Counted from the first letter of the stretch, positions 1 through 11,085 are shown. The stretch is 64,000 nucleotides of DNA from Diadema setosum (GCA_033980235.1 CM067072.1:25326192-25390191), one strand, 5' to 3'. Notes: generated from the sequence alone by a model not told the origin. Numbers and translations: made by a program.

Positions 1-707
1 GCGTCTTGCTAGGTGGTATAATGGCTTTTAAAATCAGTTAAACTGTGCCAATATGAGCACAAAGTCTTTTCTTAAGAGTGAAATGTCAGCTTCATTAATT
101 TCAGATATTAGTTAACGGTATTTGTTCACTTTTAAAATCGGGACACTGCATGTCATCAATTTTGTCTTCTGCTTGTAGGTCACACAGACTCTAGCACAGC
201 CCTGTTCATTCGCCATTTTTAATCTGAAATTAAAGACATGCATACACATGTTTAGAGTGAAACTACAAATATATACACATATGTACACATAAAAGTAAAT
301 TTATTTGTCTTTTCCCTCTGAAATTAACTGAATGCAATACCTATTCGAAGGAGAAATTGATCAATTTGATTTTAATAAATACAGAAACTATCAAATTCAC
401 TTCAAATTAAAATTTTAGAAATGTAATGATCATAAATGCAACGAATACAAAACATTAATTAAAGCAATTGAGTGTACAGTATGTTAAATAGGAAATGCCT
501 GCAATTTGACACAAGTGGTTTTATTTGGATGCAAGATTCACATGTACATGTACATATGTAATCACAAATTTATACATTTTGGCATGTTTCTCCTGACATT
601 ATTGTTACATGACAGTCCAGTGTAATATACTGGTAGTCCCTCATCAATTGCCAGGATCTTGTGTAGTAAGTTCCAATGGGGTGTTTGTTTTGAATGGCTG
701 ATAAAAC
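1..707. other. AT-rich non-coding flank
   Basis: No exon, RNA gene or clear repeat is recognised here. The only long ORF begins with the residues MKVSCFSQILHNS. Those residues belong to the inverted repeat that starts at about 711 and recur in the mirror copy near 6447, so this is repeat sequence and not a gene. Confidence 0.6.
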
Positions 708-710
708 TAT

Positions 711-1560
711 TAGTAGAGCAGATAAGCCCTCAAAATCACGTGAATTGTGCAAAATTTGACTAAAGCATGAAACTTTCACCAGTGTTAGTACATACCATAA
801 GATTTATTTTAAGATCGGGAGGTAAGTCTGATTTGACCTCTGATGACCTCCAGAGGTCAATGTACTTTAGATATCAGAAAATCGATGTTTAAAGACATTT
901 GCAAATGATATATGTGGTTATGTTGCACTGAACATGCATTTATACCACAGAGAAATCATTTCCAGATTCAACAGAGCACTGAAATATTTTTACCTTTGAC
1001 CTCTGATGACCTCCAGAGGTCAATGAACTTTAAATATCAAAATATCGATGTTTTTAGACATTTGTGAATGATATATGTGGTTATGATTCACTAAACATGC
1101 ATCTATACTTCAGGGAAACCATTTTCTGATTCCACAGAGCATTGACAGGTTTTAACCTTTGACCTCTGGTGACCTTTGGAGGTCAATGACCTCAAAATAT
1201 TATATTGATCTGTGATGTCATTGGTTAATGGTAAACGTGCATTGTTAAGATGTACAAAACAAGCATATCTGTCTTACAATGAAATTGTCTTCATATTCTA
1301 AAGAGCAGACAGGTTTCTACCTTTGACCTCTGATGACCTTGAGAGGTCAATGACCTCAGAATATCAGAATATTGAAGTATGACATCATTGGTGAAAGGTC
1401 AAACATGGTAAGGATGTACAAAACAAGCATATCTGTGTACAATGACATCGTCTTCATATTCCAAGGCACACAGACGAGTTTCTGCCTTTGACCTCTGATG
1501 ATCTCGAGAGGTCAATGACCTCAAAGTATCAGAATAGTTTGGCATCATCAATGGTAAACA
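711..1560 (+). repeat. Left inverted arm: ~165-bp tandem units rich in AGGTCA sites
   Basis: Five units spaced about 165 bp apart begin with TTTGACCTCTGATGACCT-like cores near 832, 993, 1157, 1320 and 1486. Each is followed by a less conserved stretch that mentions the same words, such as a SATATCTG- or TATGTGG-containing spacer and a short 'acaggttt' segment. Each core contains TGACCT, a 4-bp gap, TGACCT, a 4-bp gap and AGGTCA. Several continue into AGGTCAATGACCT. The arm is mirrored at 5640-6508. Confidence 0.75.
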
Positions 1561-1789
1561 TGATGATGTTTTAGAGAGCACTCGTAGGCCCTGTTTATTA
1601 ACGAGCCATTACCGTTCACCTATGAAAATCACACAAGGTCAAATACCTCGAATGAAATGTGAGGATGTTAATATTGATATTGCGATAGTTAATAGTTAAT
1701 AATTGTTTATAATGTAGGGCTTACAAACCATGCATTTCTGTTACCAAAAAAGTGGCTACTCATTCCGCAGAACTTTTCAGGTAATTATC

Positions 1790-3370
1790 TAAGTCGGGTA
1801 TGTGCACAGAGCAAGGGATGTCGATCTGTTTTCACGTGGGGGGGGGAACTTGGAAAATATGTAAAAGCATAAGTTCATGGTGCAAAGGAATGAAGTGGAG
1901 GGGGAGGATGTGGGTGGGGGATTGGATTTTTGCCGGTTTAGACCTGAAATCAGTGATTCAGTGTAGCTCTTGTTTAATGTGAGCGTCATCACTTATACGG
2001 AAGTTGATGGGGTGTGGGCGCATCTCACCTATATACCCTCCTCCCAAAGACGAAGTTTGTTTTTTTTTTTTAAAGAATCTGATGCATACGTTTTGGGGAA
2101 TATTTGGCAAATTATGGATCACCAAGGTGTACCAAGTCTATATGGATGGGAACCCCGGAAGCGCAGCGTTGGCGAGGGTAGGGTATTCCACTCCCATTCG
2201 ACAGAGCTCTTGTATTTTGAGAAATGAGATTCAACGACCTGGCACACAGGCACTTTTGAAGGAATACCTCGAAATTTGTATCAAAAAGGTGTAGTAAGTC
2301 AGCCATCTATGGAGGAAGACCAATCGACAGAAGGATGTGGATGGAGGTATCCCCCTCCCACATAATGGAGCTTTTGCATTCTTTTGTTTGCAATTCAATG
2401 ATCTCGTGCCACTCTTGGTTGAACTACCATTTTGGAAAAAAAAGTCCATACCCAAATGTGTAGCCATAATCAATGCATGGAGGAGAGGTTGATACAGCGA
2501 GAGGAGGGTATGAAAGGGGCTGTCCCCCAATCCTTCCCATGCGAGGGAGCCTTTGCAGTAAGAATAGAAATGTAAAAAAAAAATCTAGTATACACATTTA
2601 TGATGGAATATTTGGGAAATTATCAGTAAAAGGAGTGTACCAAATCTAAGGGTAGAAACCGAGGAGGGATTGTTAATTGAAAGATACACTACCCCCTCCA
2701 ACAAGAGGGATTTTCTTTAATATGTCGGAACTGAAATTAAAGATCTAGTACATACTTTGTGATGATATAAAACAAAAATGGGACAAAAGCACTGAGCGTA
2801 TATGGAAGGGGACATAACGAAAGATAGTGTGGGGGAGGGGGTATGCAAAGGAGATTCTGCCTTTTAATCTGGTGCATACTATAGCTAAAATGTTCAGTGA
2901 CAATTCATTTTCTGTCAAAAAAGTGAAGAAAAAAATCTCAATCTCAGGAAATACTTGGAGGCAAAGTTTTATGTCCCCACCATTCCCCCTCCCATATTTT
3001 CTCGGGAGGCGGGGCAAATGTCTCTTGCCCTCCAAAATGAACAATCGTGCATATATAGGAAAGCCTTTTCATCTTTGGAATTCAAATAAAAATATCTCTT
3101 AAAAACATTTTTCATAGAATAAGGGAAATTATCATTCCCCAAAGTATGTTATATCTGTGGAAGGAACCAAGCAGGGGGAAGGAGTCTATCGAAAGGAGAT
3201 ATCCCCTCTCACAGAAGGGAGATTTTGCATTTCAGAATTAAAAAAAAAGCAAAAACAAAAAACAACAACAAAAACTACCAACAAAACATAGTCCACATCT
3301 CAGAATTTAATGGGGTGGGGGTCAACTATCCCTGCCACCACCCCACCCCTCCTCCAAACTAATGCCCCGG
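1790..3370. repeat. Diverged ~250-500-bp tandem repeats in the element interior
   Basis: A loose motif recurs at about 2095, 2264, 2607 and 3116. It consists of GGAATATTTGG-AAATTAT, then TGTACCAA-TCTA, then a CCCCCTCCCAC-like stretch and GAGCTTTTGCAT-like text. The copies are heavily diverged. Short ORFs in both strands here overlap each other and show no family resemblance, so I annotate the segment as repeat and not as genes. Confidence 0.45.
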
Positions 3371-4860
3371 TATGTGCATGTGTTTTATTCCACTTGTTGA
3401 AAAGAAGAGAGAGTTTTAAGAAACAACATTGTTCAGTGGTCGCTATCCCAGTCAAGTAAATTGTTTATCAATAAGGTGATTTCCTTCACCTGTATACCTT
3501 AAGATGATGTAGGCCTGGTATTTGCCTTGCACGTTATTACATCTATTTCTTTTTTAGTATTCTCGTTTATATTTTGATGTGAAAGTTGTTTACTTTGCCA
3601 CGATTTTATTTGTACATAGAAAAAATAATCCAAGACTGAAAATGAAACTGATACAATATTTAATGATTGACATGATGCACATATTGTGTATTTCTATAGC
3701 AATAAAAGTGAGCAATTCAAAAGGCGTGTACTCATTTCACATGAACATTAGCGATGATCCTCTGACCTCTGGAGGATATTGAAAGATATGCATCAAAATG
3801 TAAGAATATTGATGTCTGGTTTCTTTTGGTTTGTAATGGCCTGCTGCTTATGAAATAATAATTATATTTAAAAAAAAAAAATTGTGTGTGTGTGTGTGTC
3901 CAAAATTGTATGCAGAGTATTCCACACACAGTTCAATTTTGACTTCCATCTAGGACAATGAGCGGTTACTTTTTCTCAACTACATTGTAATATCAAAATC
4001 TATTGAAAAAACACGGTGGCGGCTGGGTCTAACACATTATCATTCCTTTTTGTTGGAGATCCATGCGGGATGGTCAAAACAAACATAAAAAATAGATATC
4101 TCAGACCTAATTGTTATAACAAAGCATCATATCCTCATATACCCAACCAACCCTCTATGCCCAGACAATGTAAACCACCCCATGGACTTACTTGGAGCTT
4201 TAGAATATCCTTTGTCAACAGAGAGAGACATCCAAACCTTTGCAGTGCCGACTAAGATCTGCCATGGAACTGATTGGTATTGGCTCTGCATCATTGACAG
4301 CAGATCTCGTTTCCTATTCTCCTTCTTCTTCTTCTTCTTCTTCTTCTTCTTCTTCTTCTTCTTCTTCTTCATTATACTATGTAATCTTGTAATATTCTGC
4401 CATGGAGCCTTTTCTTAATTGGTTAAAGAAGGTATCCAAAGAGCTATATGAAGCAAAAAACAACAAACAAATGCAAAAACAAAAAGAGAGATATATGTAT
4501 CTTTAATAACAGAGCTGAATATTGAGTATCTCTCTCCTGAAGTGTTTCAAAGAGATACAAGAGACAGTGGCCGAGAGTAGCCGCCACCTTTTTTGGGAGT
4601 AGGCCTACTTTGTGTTCTTACAAATGATGCCTGACATTTTTGGTCATTTGCCCTTTTTGAAGAATGCAGCAATAGAGCCACAACTTCCTGCGGAATGGAT
4701 ATTGTGGGGTTCTTGATGCAGAACATCATCGCTGAATTTGCCTGAGCTGTATTTTCTTACTGGGATTGCCATTGTAGTTTTGTTTTGTTTTGCTTTGTTT
4801 TGTTTTTCAAGTGTGGCTGTAACACTGCTTGTTTTGCATATGATGGTCATTGCAGCTAAA
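3371..4860. other. Non-coding interior of the fold-back element with microsatellites
   Basis: Low-complexity AT-rich DNA. It includes a poly-A followed by a GT run near 3868-3900 and a CTT run at about 4318-4370. A TTTTG-rich stretch lies near 4775-4806. No supported gene. Confidence 0.55.
4318..4371. repeat. (CTT/AAG)n microsatellite
   Basis: About 16 consecutive TTC/CTT trinucleotides. The long lysine or phenylalanine runs in overlapping ORFs are artefacts of this tract. Confidence 0.9.
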
Positions 4861-4864
4861 GAGT

Positions 4865-5330
4865 GCATATCTTCTCTGGATCATTCCAAACTTCATGATG
4901 TTTCACCTGGGTGAATGGATCCCAGGATGATGCATGCATATTCCAGGACAGTCCTGAGCGGCATGGAGTAGCAAAACACCTGAACTTTATGATACTCGTA
5001 TCTTCGTCTGGAGAGAGTCTTTGGTTAAAGTATAACCTTTTTAAGCTGCTGTGGCGATTTGATTCCAGCTGAGCCTCCTATTGGAACTCCAAAATATTTT
5101 GCACAATCCGCTTTCTCCATGGTTTGCCACAAATGCTTATCTATTCCCTGGGTAGGTCTCGGGTGGCAATAGCTAGTTGCAATACACAGGATTGCTTCAT
5201 GTGGAATGCATGTTGGGCCTCACAGTATGTCGAAGTTTTCAAGATGGTCCATGATGTCGCAGCTGTGGACTGTATACTCCAGGACCATGAGTCATTCATC
5301 GCAGTCATACTGTAACAACCCACCAGCTTT
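4865..5330 (-). pseudogene. Decayed LINE reverse transcriptase, C-terminal part
   Basis: Read on the minus strand, 5110-4865 gives pieces resembling the end of a CR1/Jockey-type RT. First comes a KYFGVPI segment, like the usual YLGV motif. About 45 codons later comes PLRTVLEYACIILGSIH, like the family's VRP-LEYA-WDPH signature, then SLE at the place of the LE-VQRR motif. Two stops interrupt the last 20 codons. Upstream, 5330-5141 stays open but is weakly similar at best. The call rests on remembered family motifs. The copy is clearly dead and sits inside the fold-back element, so it probably entered as a nested insertion. Confidence 0.5.
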
Positions 5331-5639
5331 ACACTGGCCAATACAGGCCCACCAGCTGGAAACTATGCAAATATTGCCCATGAGCTTGACACTTAGGCAA
5401 ACCAGTCCCATAATGAGTCCGACAAAATGGGGGAAAAGATCTATGAGACTTACACTGAATAGATTAAACACTCTGTATATCAGTCTCGTGGGCCTTGTTT
5501 TCCTCGAGTGTCGAGATAATGGCCATATTTGCTAGTCTACATAACTAACCCAAACATAACAGTTGTATTTGAGGTCACTGCCATCACTCAAGAAACTTAA
5601 GCTTTATTTCTGAAGTAATTGACCTCTCACATTTCAGAG

Positions 5640-6508
5640 ACCTGTTACTATAAACCAATGCTCTGTGGAATATGCATACATACTTTGATCAAAACATCAA
5701 TGCGTGATTTGTACATGATTAAGCATTTACGATTACACCACTGAAGCCAAACATCAATACAGGTAAGCCTACACATGTGACCTCAGTTGCACATCGGGTA
5801 TTACAAAGTTGACCATTGACTATACATAGAATATCAATATTCTGATATTTTGAGGTCATTGACCTGTCACCTTCCTCAGAGGTCAAAGGTAGAGACACAT
5901 GAGTAATTTCTCTTGCTCTGTGGAATAGGAAAACAATTCAATTGTAATACAAATGAATATAACATCTAAATCATGTTTGTCATCAACCAATTGCACCAAA
6001 TATCAATGTTCTGACATTTTGAGGTCATTGGCCTCATCATAGGTCATCTGAGGTCATCAGAGGTCAAAGGTAGAAATCTGACTCGAAAGGCTCAGTGGAA
6101 CATTGAGGCAATTCCTCTTACAAAAATTAGTTTTTAGTACATAATTATCGTGTTTCAGTTATGAGTGACGCATTAAAATATCAATTTTCTGACATTTTTA
6201 GGTCATTGACCTCTGAAGGTCATCAGAGGTCAAAGATAGAAACCTGTCAGGGCTCTATGGAACATAAAGACAATTTCACTGTGACAAATATTAAGTTTTA
6301 GTACATCATTACTGTGTTTATCATTAACCAATGGCGCAAAATATCAATTTTCTTAGATTTTGAGGTCATTGACCTCTAGAGGTCATCAGAGGTCAATTCA
6401 GACTTACCTCCCGATCTTAAAATTAATCTTTTAGCATGTACTAACAATGGTGAAAGTTTCATGCTTTAGTCAAATTTTGCACAATTCTTCGGCTTATCTG
6501 CTCTACTA
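5640..6508 (-). repeat. Right inverted arm with AGGTCA-rich units
   Basis: Reverse-complement counterpart of 711-1560. Cores of the form GAGGTCATTGACCT...AGAGGTCATCAGAGGTCAAAGG are found at about 5853, 6022, 6200 and 6361. The outermost 100 bp matches the left arm closely apart from a ~13-bp indel next to AATTGTGC. Confidence 0.72.
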
Positions 6509-6705
6509 TATGAACATGAAAGAATATTCTACTTTTGTAGCACATTATGAAATAAAAAAACAATCAAATAGACTTATCAATTCATGGGAGAATTACATAA
6601 AATGTAAGAAATTCATAAATTTTGTGTAAATTGTATTTGATGTTCACTTTCATATTTTGCCTGCTTTTCTTCCATAGAACTGCATAAGCATGTTTTCCTT
6701 CTAAC

Positions 6706-6906
6706 CTGTCAGAATAATGGCACTTCTCAGTGAAATGTACATGATGGGGTCCATGTCCTGTCGCTCATCATACAAATTGTATGCCTGAAGAGGAAGATAA
6801 CTCCCCAATTCATTCTGCTGAAGAAGGAAATACTCATGTGGAAATTTAGGCAAAACCTCATACAGATCAGGCACGAGTGTTGCCATTGGTGCACATGATT
6901 GCATGC
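6706..6906 (-). CDS. Internal phase-1 exon of an unrecognised host-like gene
   Basis: A 201-bp open segment starts after the acceptor CCAAAAGTAG and ends at the donor ACAG|GTTAGA. It encodes 67 residues including CAPMATLVPDLYEVLPKFPH and LPLQAYNLYDERQDMD. The composition is that of ordinary protein, not low complexity. It joins in frame with the exon at 7678-7758: both junctions are phase 1 and the joined text reads FISDEI-GMQSC. I do not recognise the family. No methionine start or stop is seen, so 5' and 3' exons must lie outside or in undetected stretches. A MITE lies in the intervening intron. The alternative is a captured exon in a repeat, but nothing repetitive matches it in this window. 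Confidence 0.55.
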
Positions 6907-7002
6907 CTACTTTTGGAAAGGTGATAGCTGCTTACTGTGTTGGAAGCCAATTTTATTTGTATGGAACAGTCTGGGAAACACAGGGCTTTGATGATCTTAT
7001 TC

Positions 7003-7511
7003 CATTCTGATAAAAATTTTGATGCGTCATGCTTCAGTGATCACAGTGTATAGCTAAAACATGAAAATCAAGTTAACTTTTGACCTCTTGCACTTTCTTC
7101 AGATGACATACAATGTAGGAAACAGATTTCGAAGGTGGTTTATGATTGATAATGTTCAATGGATCATGTGTGCAAAATTTCATTGGAAAAATCCTATTGG
7201 AATGGTCAAAAATCATTGGATGAAAATGCCCATGTATGCGTTTTTTTGGAAACCTTGGCATTGCCCACTTTGTAGAAAGCCTACGGACAGCAATGTCAAT
7301 ATTTCAAAGGAAACCATTCCGTTTTTGATATTTCAAGTGAAATTTTGCACCCCATCATCAAAAGAACATTATTTATCACAAGCCGCCTTTGAAATTTGTT
7401 TCCTAAGTCCCCTGAAGAAAGTGCATGACGTCAAAAGTTTACCTAATTTTCATGTTTTTGCCATGCACTCTGCTCATTGAAGCATGACGTATCAAAATTT
7501 TTATCAGAATG
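7003..7511. mobile_element. ~510-bp MITE with ~100-bp terminal inverted repeats
   Basis: The left end CATTCTGATAAAAATTTTGA, followed by a CGTCATGCTTCA segment, is mirrored at the right end (TGAAGCATGACG, then TCAAAATTTTTATCAGAATG). Similarity continues inwards through AAAACATGAAAAT and CTTTTGACCTC/GTCAAAAG to a GAAGAAAGTGCA segment. It has no coding capacity of its own: the 139-codon ORF across it reads straight through both arms. It sits in the intron between the exons at 6706-6906 and 7678-7758. Confidence 0.75.
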
Positions 7512-7624
7512 AAAATGCGAATACTAGTTTAGGGTGGGAAAAATGGAAGGGTCATTACTTATTTAGGGTATATTTTGAAAGTCCATGAATGAACATGATG
7601 TCCACCTCTAAATGGCAGTTGTTC

Positions 7625-7657
7625 CCCCCCCCCCACCCCCCCCCCCCCCCCCCCCCG
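7625..7657. repeat. Poly-C/poly-G tract
   Basis: More than 25 C residues with one A. It lies just downstream (minus-strand sense) of the donor of the 7678-7758 exon. It is expected to be length-variable and prone to sequencing error. Confidence 0.85.
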
Positions 7658-7677
7658 GCTCAAAACTTGAGACTCAC

Positions 7678-7758
7678 CGATCTCGTCGCTAATAAAGCGT
7701 AGTCCAAATCCATCTTGATCTGGACAGCCTGCACCAAGATGTTTGATGTAATCAGCAT
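7678..7758 (-). CDS. Internal phase-1 exon, upstream neighbour of 6706-6906
   Basis: An 81-bp segment encodes DADYIKHLGAGCPDQDGFG and LRFISDEI. It has a good acceptor (TATTATTGCCAG|ATGC) and a consensus donor (GAGATCG|GTGAGT). Length is divisible by three and both boundaries are phase 1, matching the next exon. The family is not recognised. Together with 6706-6906 it is the best candidate for a functional host gene segment in the window, because both exons are free of stops and have intact splice sites. Confidence 0.55.
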
Positions 7759-7769
7759 CTGGCAATAAT

Positions 7770-8415
7770 AATGATAGAAAACATGGAATTATACTGCACT
7801 TTTTGTAAAAGCATGTACTGAGTTTTTATCTTGATGTAAGAAACTGAAAGTCACTTTTTGGGCATTTATAATACATTCTGGTACAGCATATGTACATGTA
7901 CCTCAGTAGGGTCTGATCTGAAATAAGTGAACCAAAAACCTATATTTTGAAATCGACAATTGATTGTTGAATATCAGTAGAAAGTTTTATGAAATAAAAT
8001 ATATATGACTTGGCACCTTGGTGAGCAATTTCTCAAAAATTTACCATTTACATGTGGAAAGGGCCTCACAGCCCGACAGGACAGAATTTCTCATTTCTTT
8101 TTATGACGCTGGTTCGGAAAATCCCTTTTGGAAAGAAACACCCCCCTCCCCTTTTCAAATAGCTTTATACAGGCCTGAACATGCACAGCTGTGCACATAC
8201 ATGTAATGAACCACAATGGCCAAACAGTCACAATGCACCGTTTTCTTCAAAAGCCTACACAAAGCAATTTATGTATTCCCCCCCCCCTTCCTTTTTAATG
8301 AATGTTGAGAACAGTCCAGTATTGTCTCAAGTTGCTAACTACAGTGGCTGCAAGATTGAGATGCTTGTATTGCAGGCTCATTGAGCACCAAAGTACTGAG
8401 AAACCCTCCTACCCA
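7770..8415. other. Non-coding DNA, nothing recognised
   Basis: AT-rich sequence with two C-runs, near 8141 and 8279. ORFs of 62-67 codons overlap with no family resemblance. If the exons at 6.7-7.8 kb are real, this is upstream intron. Confidence 0.5.
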
Positions 8416-8417
8416 GC

Positions 8418-8644
8418 TACTGTAAAACATGATATATTCGCGGCATGAAATTTTCGCGAATTGGAGCCGACAGCCTTTTTCGTGGCATTTTTCGTGGCAT
8501 GAAATTTTCGCGAATTGCTTCTGGCATTCAATGTATGTAGTGTAGACCAAAGCTTTCGCGTGCATTTTAATTTCGTGAATTTTGGCGCTCGCGAAATTAG
8601 CGAAATTGAAATGCATACATGTGAAAATTCCTCGTTTTACAGTA
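8418..8644. mobile_element. ~227-bp MITE with TACTGTAAAAC termini
   Basis: The left end TACTGTAAAAC is mirrored by GTTTTACAGTA at the right end. The interior repeats GCATGAAATTTTCGCGAATT twice (about 8442 and 8495) and closes with GCGAAATTAGCGAAATTGAA. MITEs with this TACTGTAAAAC plus TTTCGCGAA style are widespread in marine invertebrates, in my recollection. No coding capacity. Confidence 0.8.
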
Positions 8645-8674
8645 TAAGTACATTTACATGCAATGTATATGGGT

Positions 8675-9009
8675 TGTCCCATACGTAACACTTTTAATTG
8701 CTTAATTTGCCTATGTAAATTGTTTTTTCTATGGTGTTTACCTTCTTAAATCAATGAATTAGAACTTCCTAGAATAGCATTGCAATAACTTTTATAATTT
8801 TAGAAAAAACAAAAAAGTCCTCAATTTGTTACGTATGGGACATAGCTGCTTATAGGACACAACCTAATTTGCATAATAAATCAGACAATGCATAAATTAT
8901 CATACCAAGTCAAACTGCATAACAAACTTCCTATGTCTACATATTAATCAAATATCACACATTCTCCTTTGATTTTATATAGTTTTTTACAATTGTCCCA
9001 TACGTAACA
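8675..9009. repeat. Three copies of a perfect 16-mer TGTCCCATACGTAACA
   Basis: The 16-mer occurs at 8675-8690 (+), 8827-8842 (reverse complement) and 8994-9009 (+), without mismatch. Copies 1 and 2 bracket a 168-bp segment, copies 2 and 3 a 183-bp segment. The AT-rich spacers differ. They may be termini of small TIR elements that inserted side by side. Confidence 0.6.
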
Positions 9010-9470
9010 CCATATTTTTCTTTTTTGCAAATGAGGTGCTTGAAATTTGCATAAATTTACATGTTAGCATTTTTTCCTTAACGGAATTTCAAACTTCAAC
9101 TCATTTCAATGTTGAGCAAAGATAACATTTTGTCTTCTCAGGGGACCTTATCTTGGACTTGCCCAACTTACAACAGAGTTAAACAGTGTTCAGAATACAA
9201 ATTTGTTAATACAGAGTTACAACAGAATTAAAACATTTTTTAATATTACTCAAAAAGTCTGTAATATAGGTTGCTTAAATTCGCACAGAGGAAATCTGAA
9301 TAGTGTACAATTTTTTTGGATATTGTTTGGTTCCAAAACTAGTCTACAGAACTTTTATTTATTCATAATTTATTGTAGAATTTTAAACTAGGTCTAGATC
9401 TATCAAATTTTGGTGATTTTTCTTGGATCTGTACATGTATATTGGGAGGCCCTATAGGGCTCAACCCGTA
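9010..9470. other. Non-coding AT-rich spacer
   Basis: No supported gene or strong repeat. A short direct motif CAGAGTTACAACAGA/ACAACAGAGTTAAA is visible near 9170-9225. Confidence 0.5.
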
Positions 9471-9499
9471 AATAAAGTGGACTGTCCCAGACCCCTTCA

Positions 9500-11085
9500 C
9501 AAATTCGTACTACTACTAGTTAGTCTACTCATACCTCGTCTACAAGTCATTCAGTCTACATTCACTTTGTCTAGTTATCATATCGTCCAACCCTTAGTTT
9601 GTCCATACCCAATATGGTCTATACCCATCTGGTCTACTCCCAACTGGTCTACTCCCAACTGGTCTACTACCAACTGGTCTTCCAACTGGTCTACTCCCAA
9701 TTGGTCTACTCCCAACTGGTCTACTCCCAACTGGTCAACTCCCAATTGGTCTACTCCCAATTGGTCTACTCCCAACTTGTCTACTCCCAGTTGGTCTATA
9801 CTCGTCTATACCCAATTGGTGTACTCCCAACTGATATAGTTTTACTCTCAACAATTTACCCAAACTGATCATTTGCATCTGGTCATGCTAATAACCTTTT
9901 TTTGTGTGTGCATTTAATTGTTTACATACATCAGTACGTGGCAGACAGAATAAAGAATACTGATAATGTACTTCTAAAGTGTTCCTTTTCATTTTTACCA
10001 TACTTATGATTGTGTATCATAGTTGAATGGATGGAGTGTTAACTTTGGACATATGCTTATTTAGGGTTCCTCGCGAAACGTGTATTGAGTACATTGCAGG
10101 CAAGTAAATTATTCATCTTAGTAGTAGCTATATATTGTGCATGAGTCATATTTTTGTGTATATGTTTCAACCTTTTTTTTGTGCATTTAACCATTTACAT
10201 ACATCAGTACGTGGCAGACAGAATAAAGAATACTGATAATGTACTTCTAATGTGTTCCTTTTCATTTTTACCATACTTATGATTGTTTATCAAAGTTGAA
10301 TGGATGGAGTGTTGAAGTTTGGACATAAATGCTGCATGATTGCTTCTGATATAAATTACACATCCACCTCAAAAATAACACAGCAAGTTTTTCACACACT
10401 GACATTATCTTTTTTTCCTAAAAAATTGTCATAATAAGAACATAAAAATTTAAACCAAATGGGGCACCAAGAGTGCTCAACCTATTTCACTGGGAAAAAA
10501 GAAACTGGATGAAGTAGACTTAAATAACAAAAAATATATATATAACTAGTAGTAGACCAGTTGGGAGTAGTCTAGTTGGCAGTAGACGAGTTGGCAGTAG
10601 ATGAGTTGGCAGTAGACGAGTTGGGTGTAGACCAGTTGGGTGTAGATGAGTTGGGAGTAGACCAATTGGGAGTAGACGAGTTGGGAGTAGACCAATTGGG
10701 TGTAGACCAATTGGGAGTAGACCAGTTGGCAGTAGACCAGTTGGGAGTAGACTAACTGGTTATTAGACTAATTGACTATTAGACAAGGTGGTTGTAGACC
10801 AATTGGCTATTAGACAAAATGAGTTGTAGACTATTTTATTCATAGACCTAATGATTAATAGACGAAATGGTCAATAGACATAATGGGTGTTAGACGAAAT
10901 GTGACTTAGACAAATTGGACATTAGATAAAATGGCTAGTAGACGAAATGACAATTAGACTAATTGGCATATAGACAAAATGGTTGGTCGACGAGTTGGTA
11001 GTAGACGAAGTGAGTTTAGACGAGATGGCATTAGACTAGGTGGACAGTGGACAGGGTGGTTGTAGACGAGGTGCCAGTTTACCAT
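9500..11085. mobile_element. Inverted element built of degenerate 15-bp GTCTAC repeats
   Basis: The left arm (about 9500-9840) is a run of the 15-mer ACTGGTCTACTCCCA and variants. The right arm (about 10545-11085) is its reverse complement (AGTAGACCAGTTGGG and variants), becoming more degenerate outwards, where TAGACGAAATGG-like words dominate. The centre holds a direct duplication. The long ORFs WSTPN-repeat (+) and GVDQL-repeat (-) exist only because 15 is a multiple of three. I read it as a non-autonomous fold-back transposon whose arms are minisatellites. Confidence 0.65.
9896..10330 (+). repeat. ~160-bp direct duplication inside the 15-bp-repeat element
   Basis: The segment containing CATCAGTACGTGGCAGACAG and ATAAAGAATACTGATAATGT occurs at about 9930 and again at about 10200. 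The offset is ~268 bp, and the match runs through GAATGGATGGAGTGTT. Only a few differences separate the copies, indicating a recent duplication. Confidence 0.8.

Larger units (their letters stand above)
711..6508. mobile_element. Large fold-back DNA element with ~0.85-kb inverted arms
   Basis: The sequence from TAGTAGAGCAGATAAGCC at 711 inwards reappears in reverse complement ending at 6508 (GGCTTATCTGCTCTACTA). The two arms stay collinear for roughly 850 bp each, including the AATTGTGCAAAATTTGAC stretch and the AGATCGGGAGGTAAGTCTGA stretch. Both ends are flanked by TAT (708-710 and 6509-6511), a possible 3-bp target duplication. The interior has no intact transposase. It holds diverged tandem repeats, microsatellites and a decayed LINE. 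I read it as a non-autonomous fold-back or long-TIR element. The superfamily is not determined. Confidence 0.7.

Noticed and set aside
4127..4418. ORFs with long lysine or phenylalanine runs
   Set aside because: Produced by the CTT microsatellite at 4318-4371.
7061..7480. 139-codon ORF between the two host-like exons
   Set aside because: It lies entirely inside a MITE and crosses both inverted arms; its mirror appears on the other strand.
9423..9839. 138-codon plus-strand ORF with WSTPN repeats and its minus-strand GVDQL partner
   Set aside because: Both are the translation of a 15-bp minisatellite in frame on both strands; there is no domain, start context or splice evidence.
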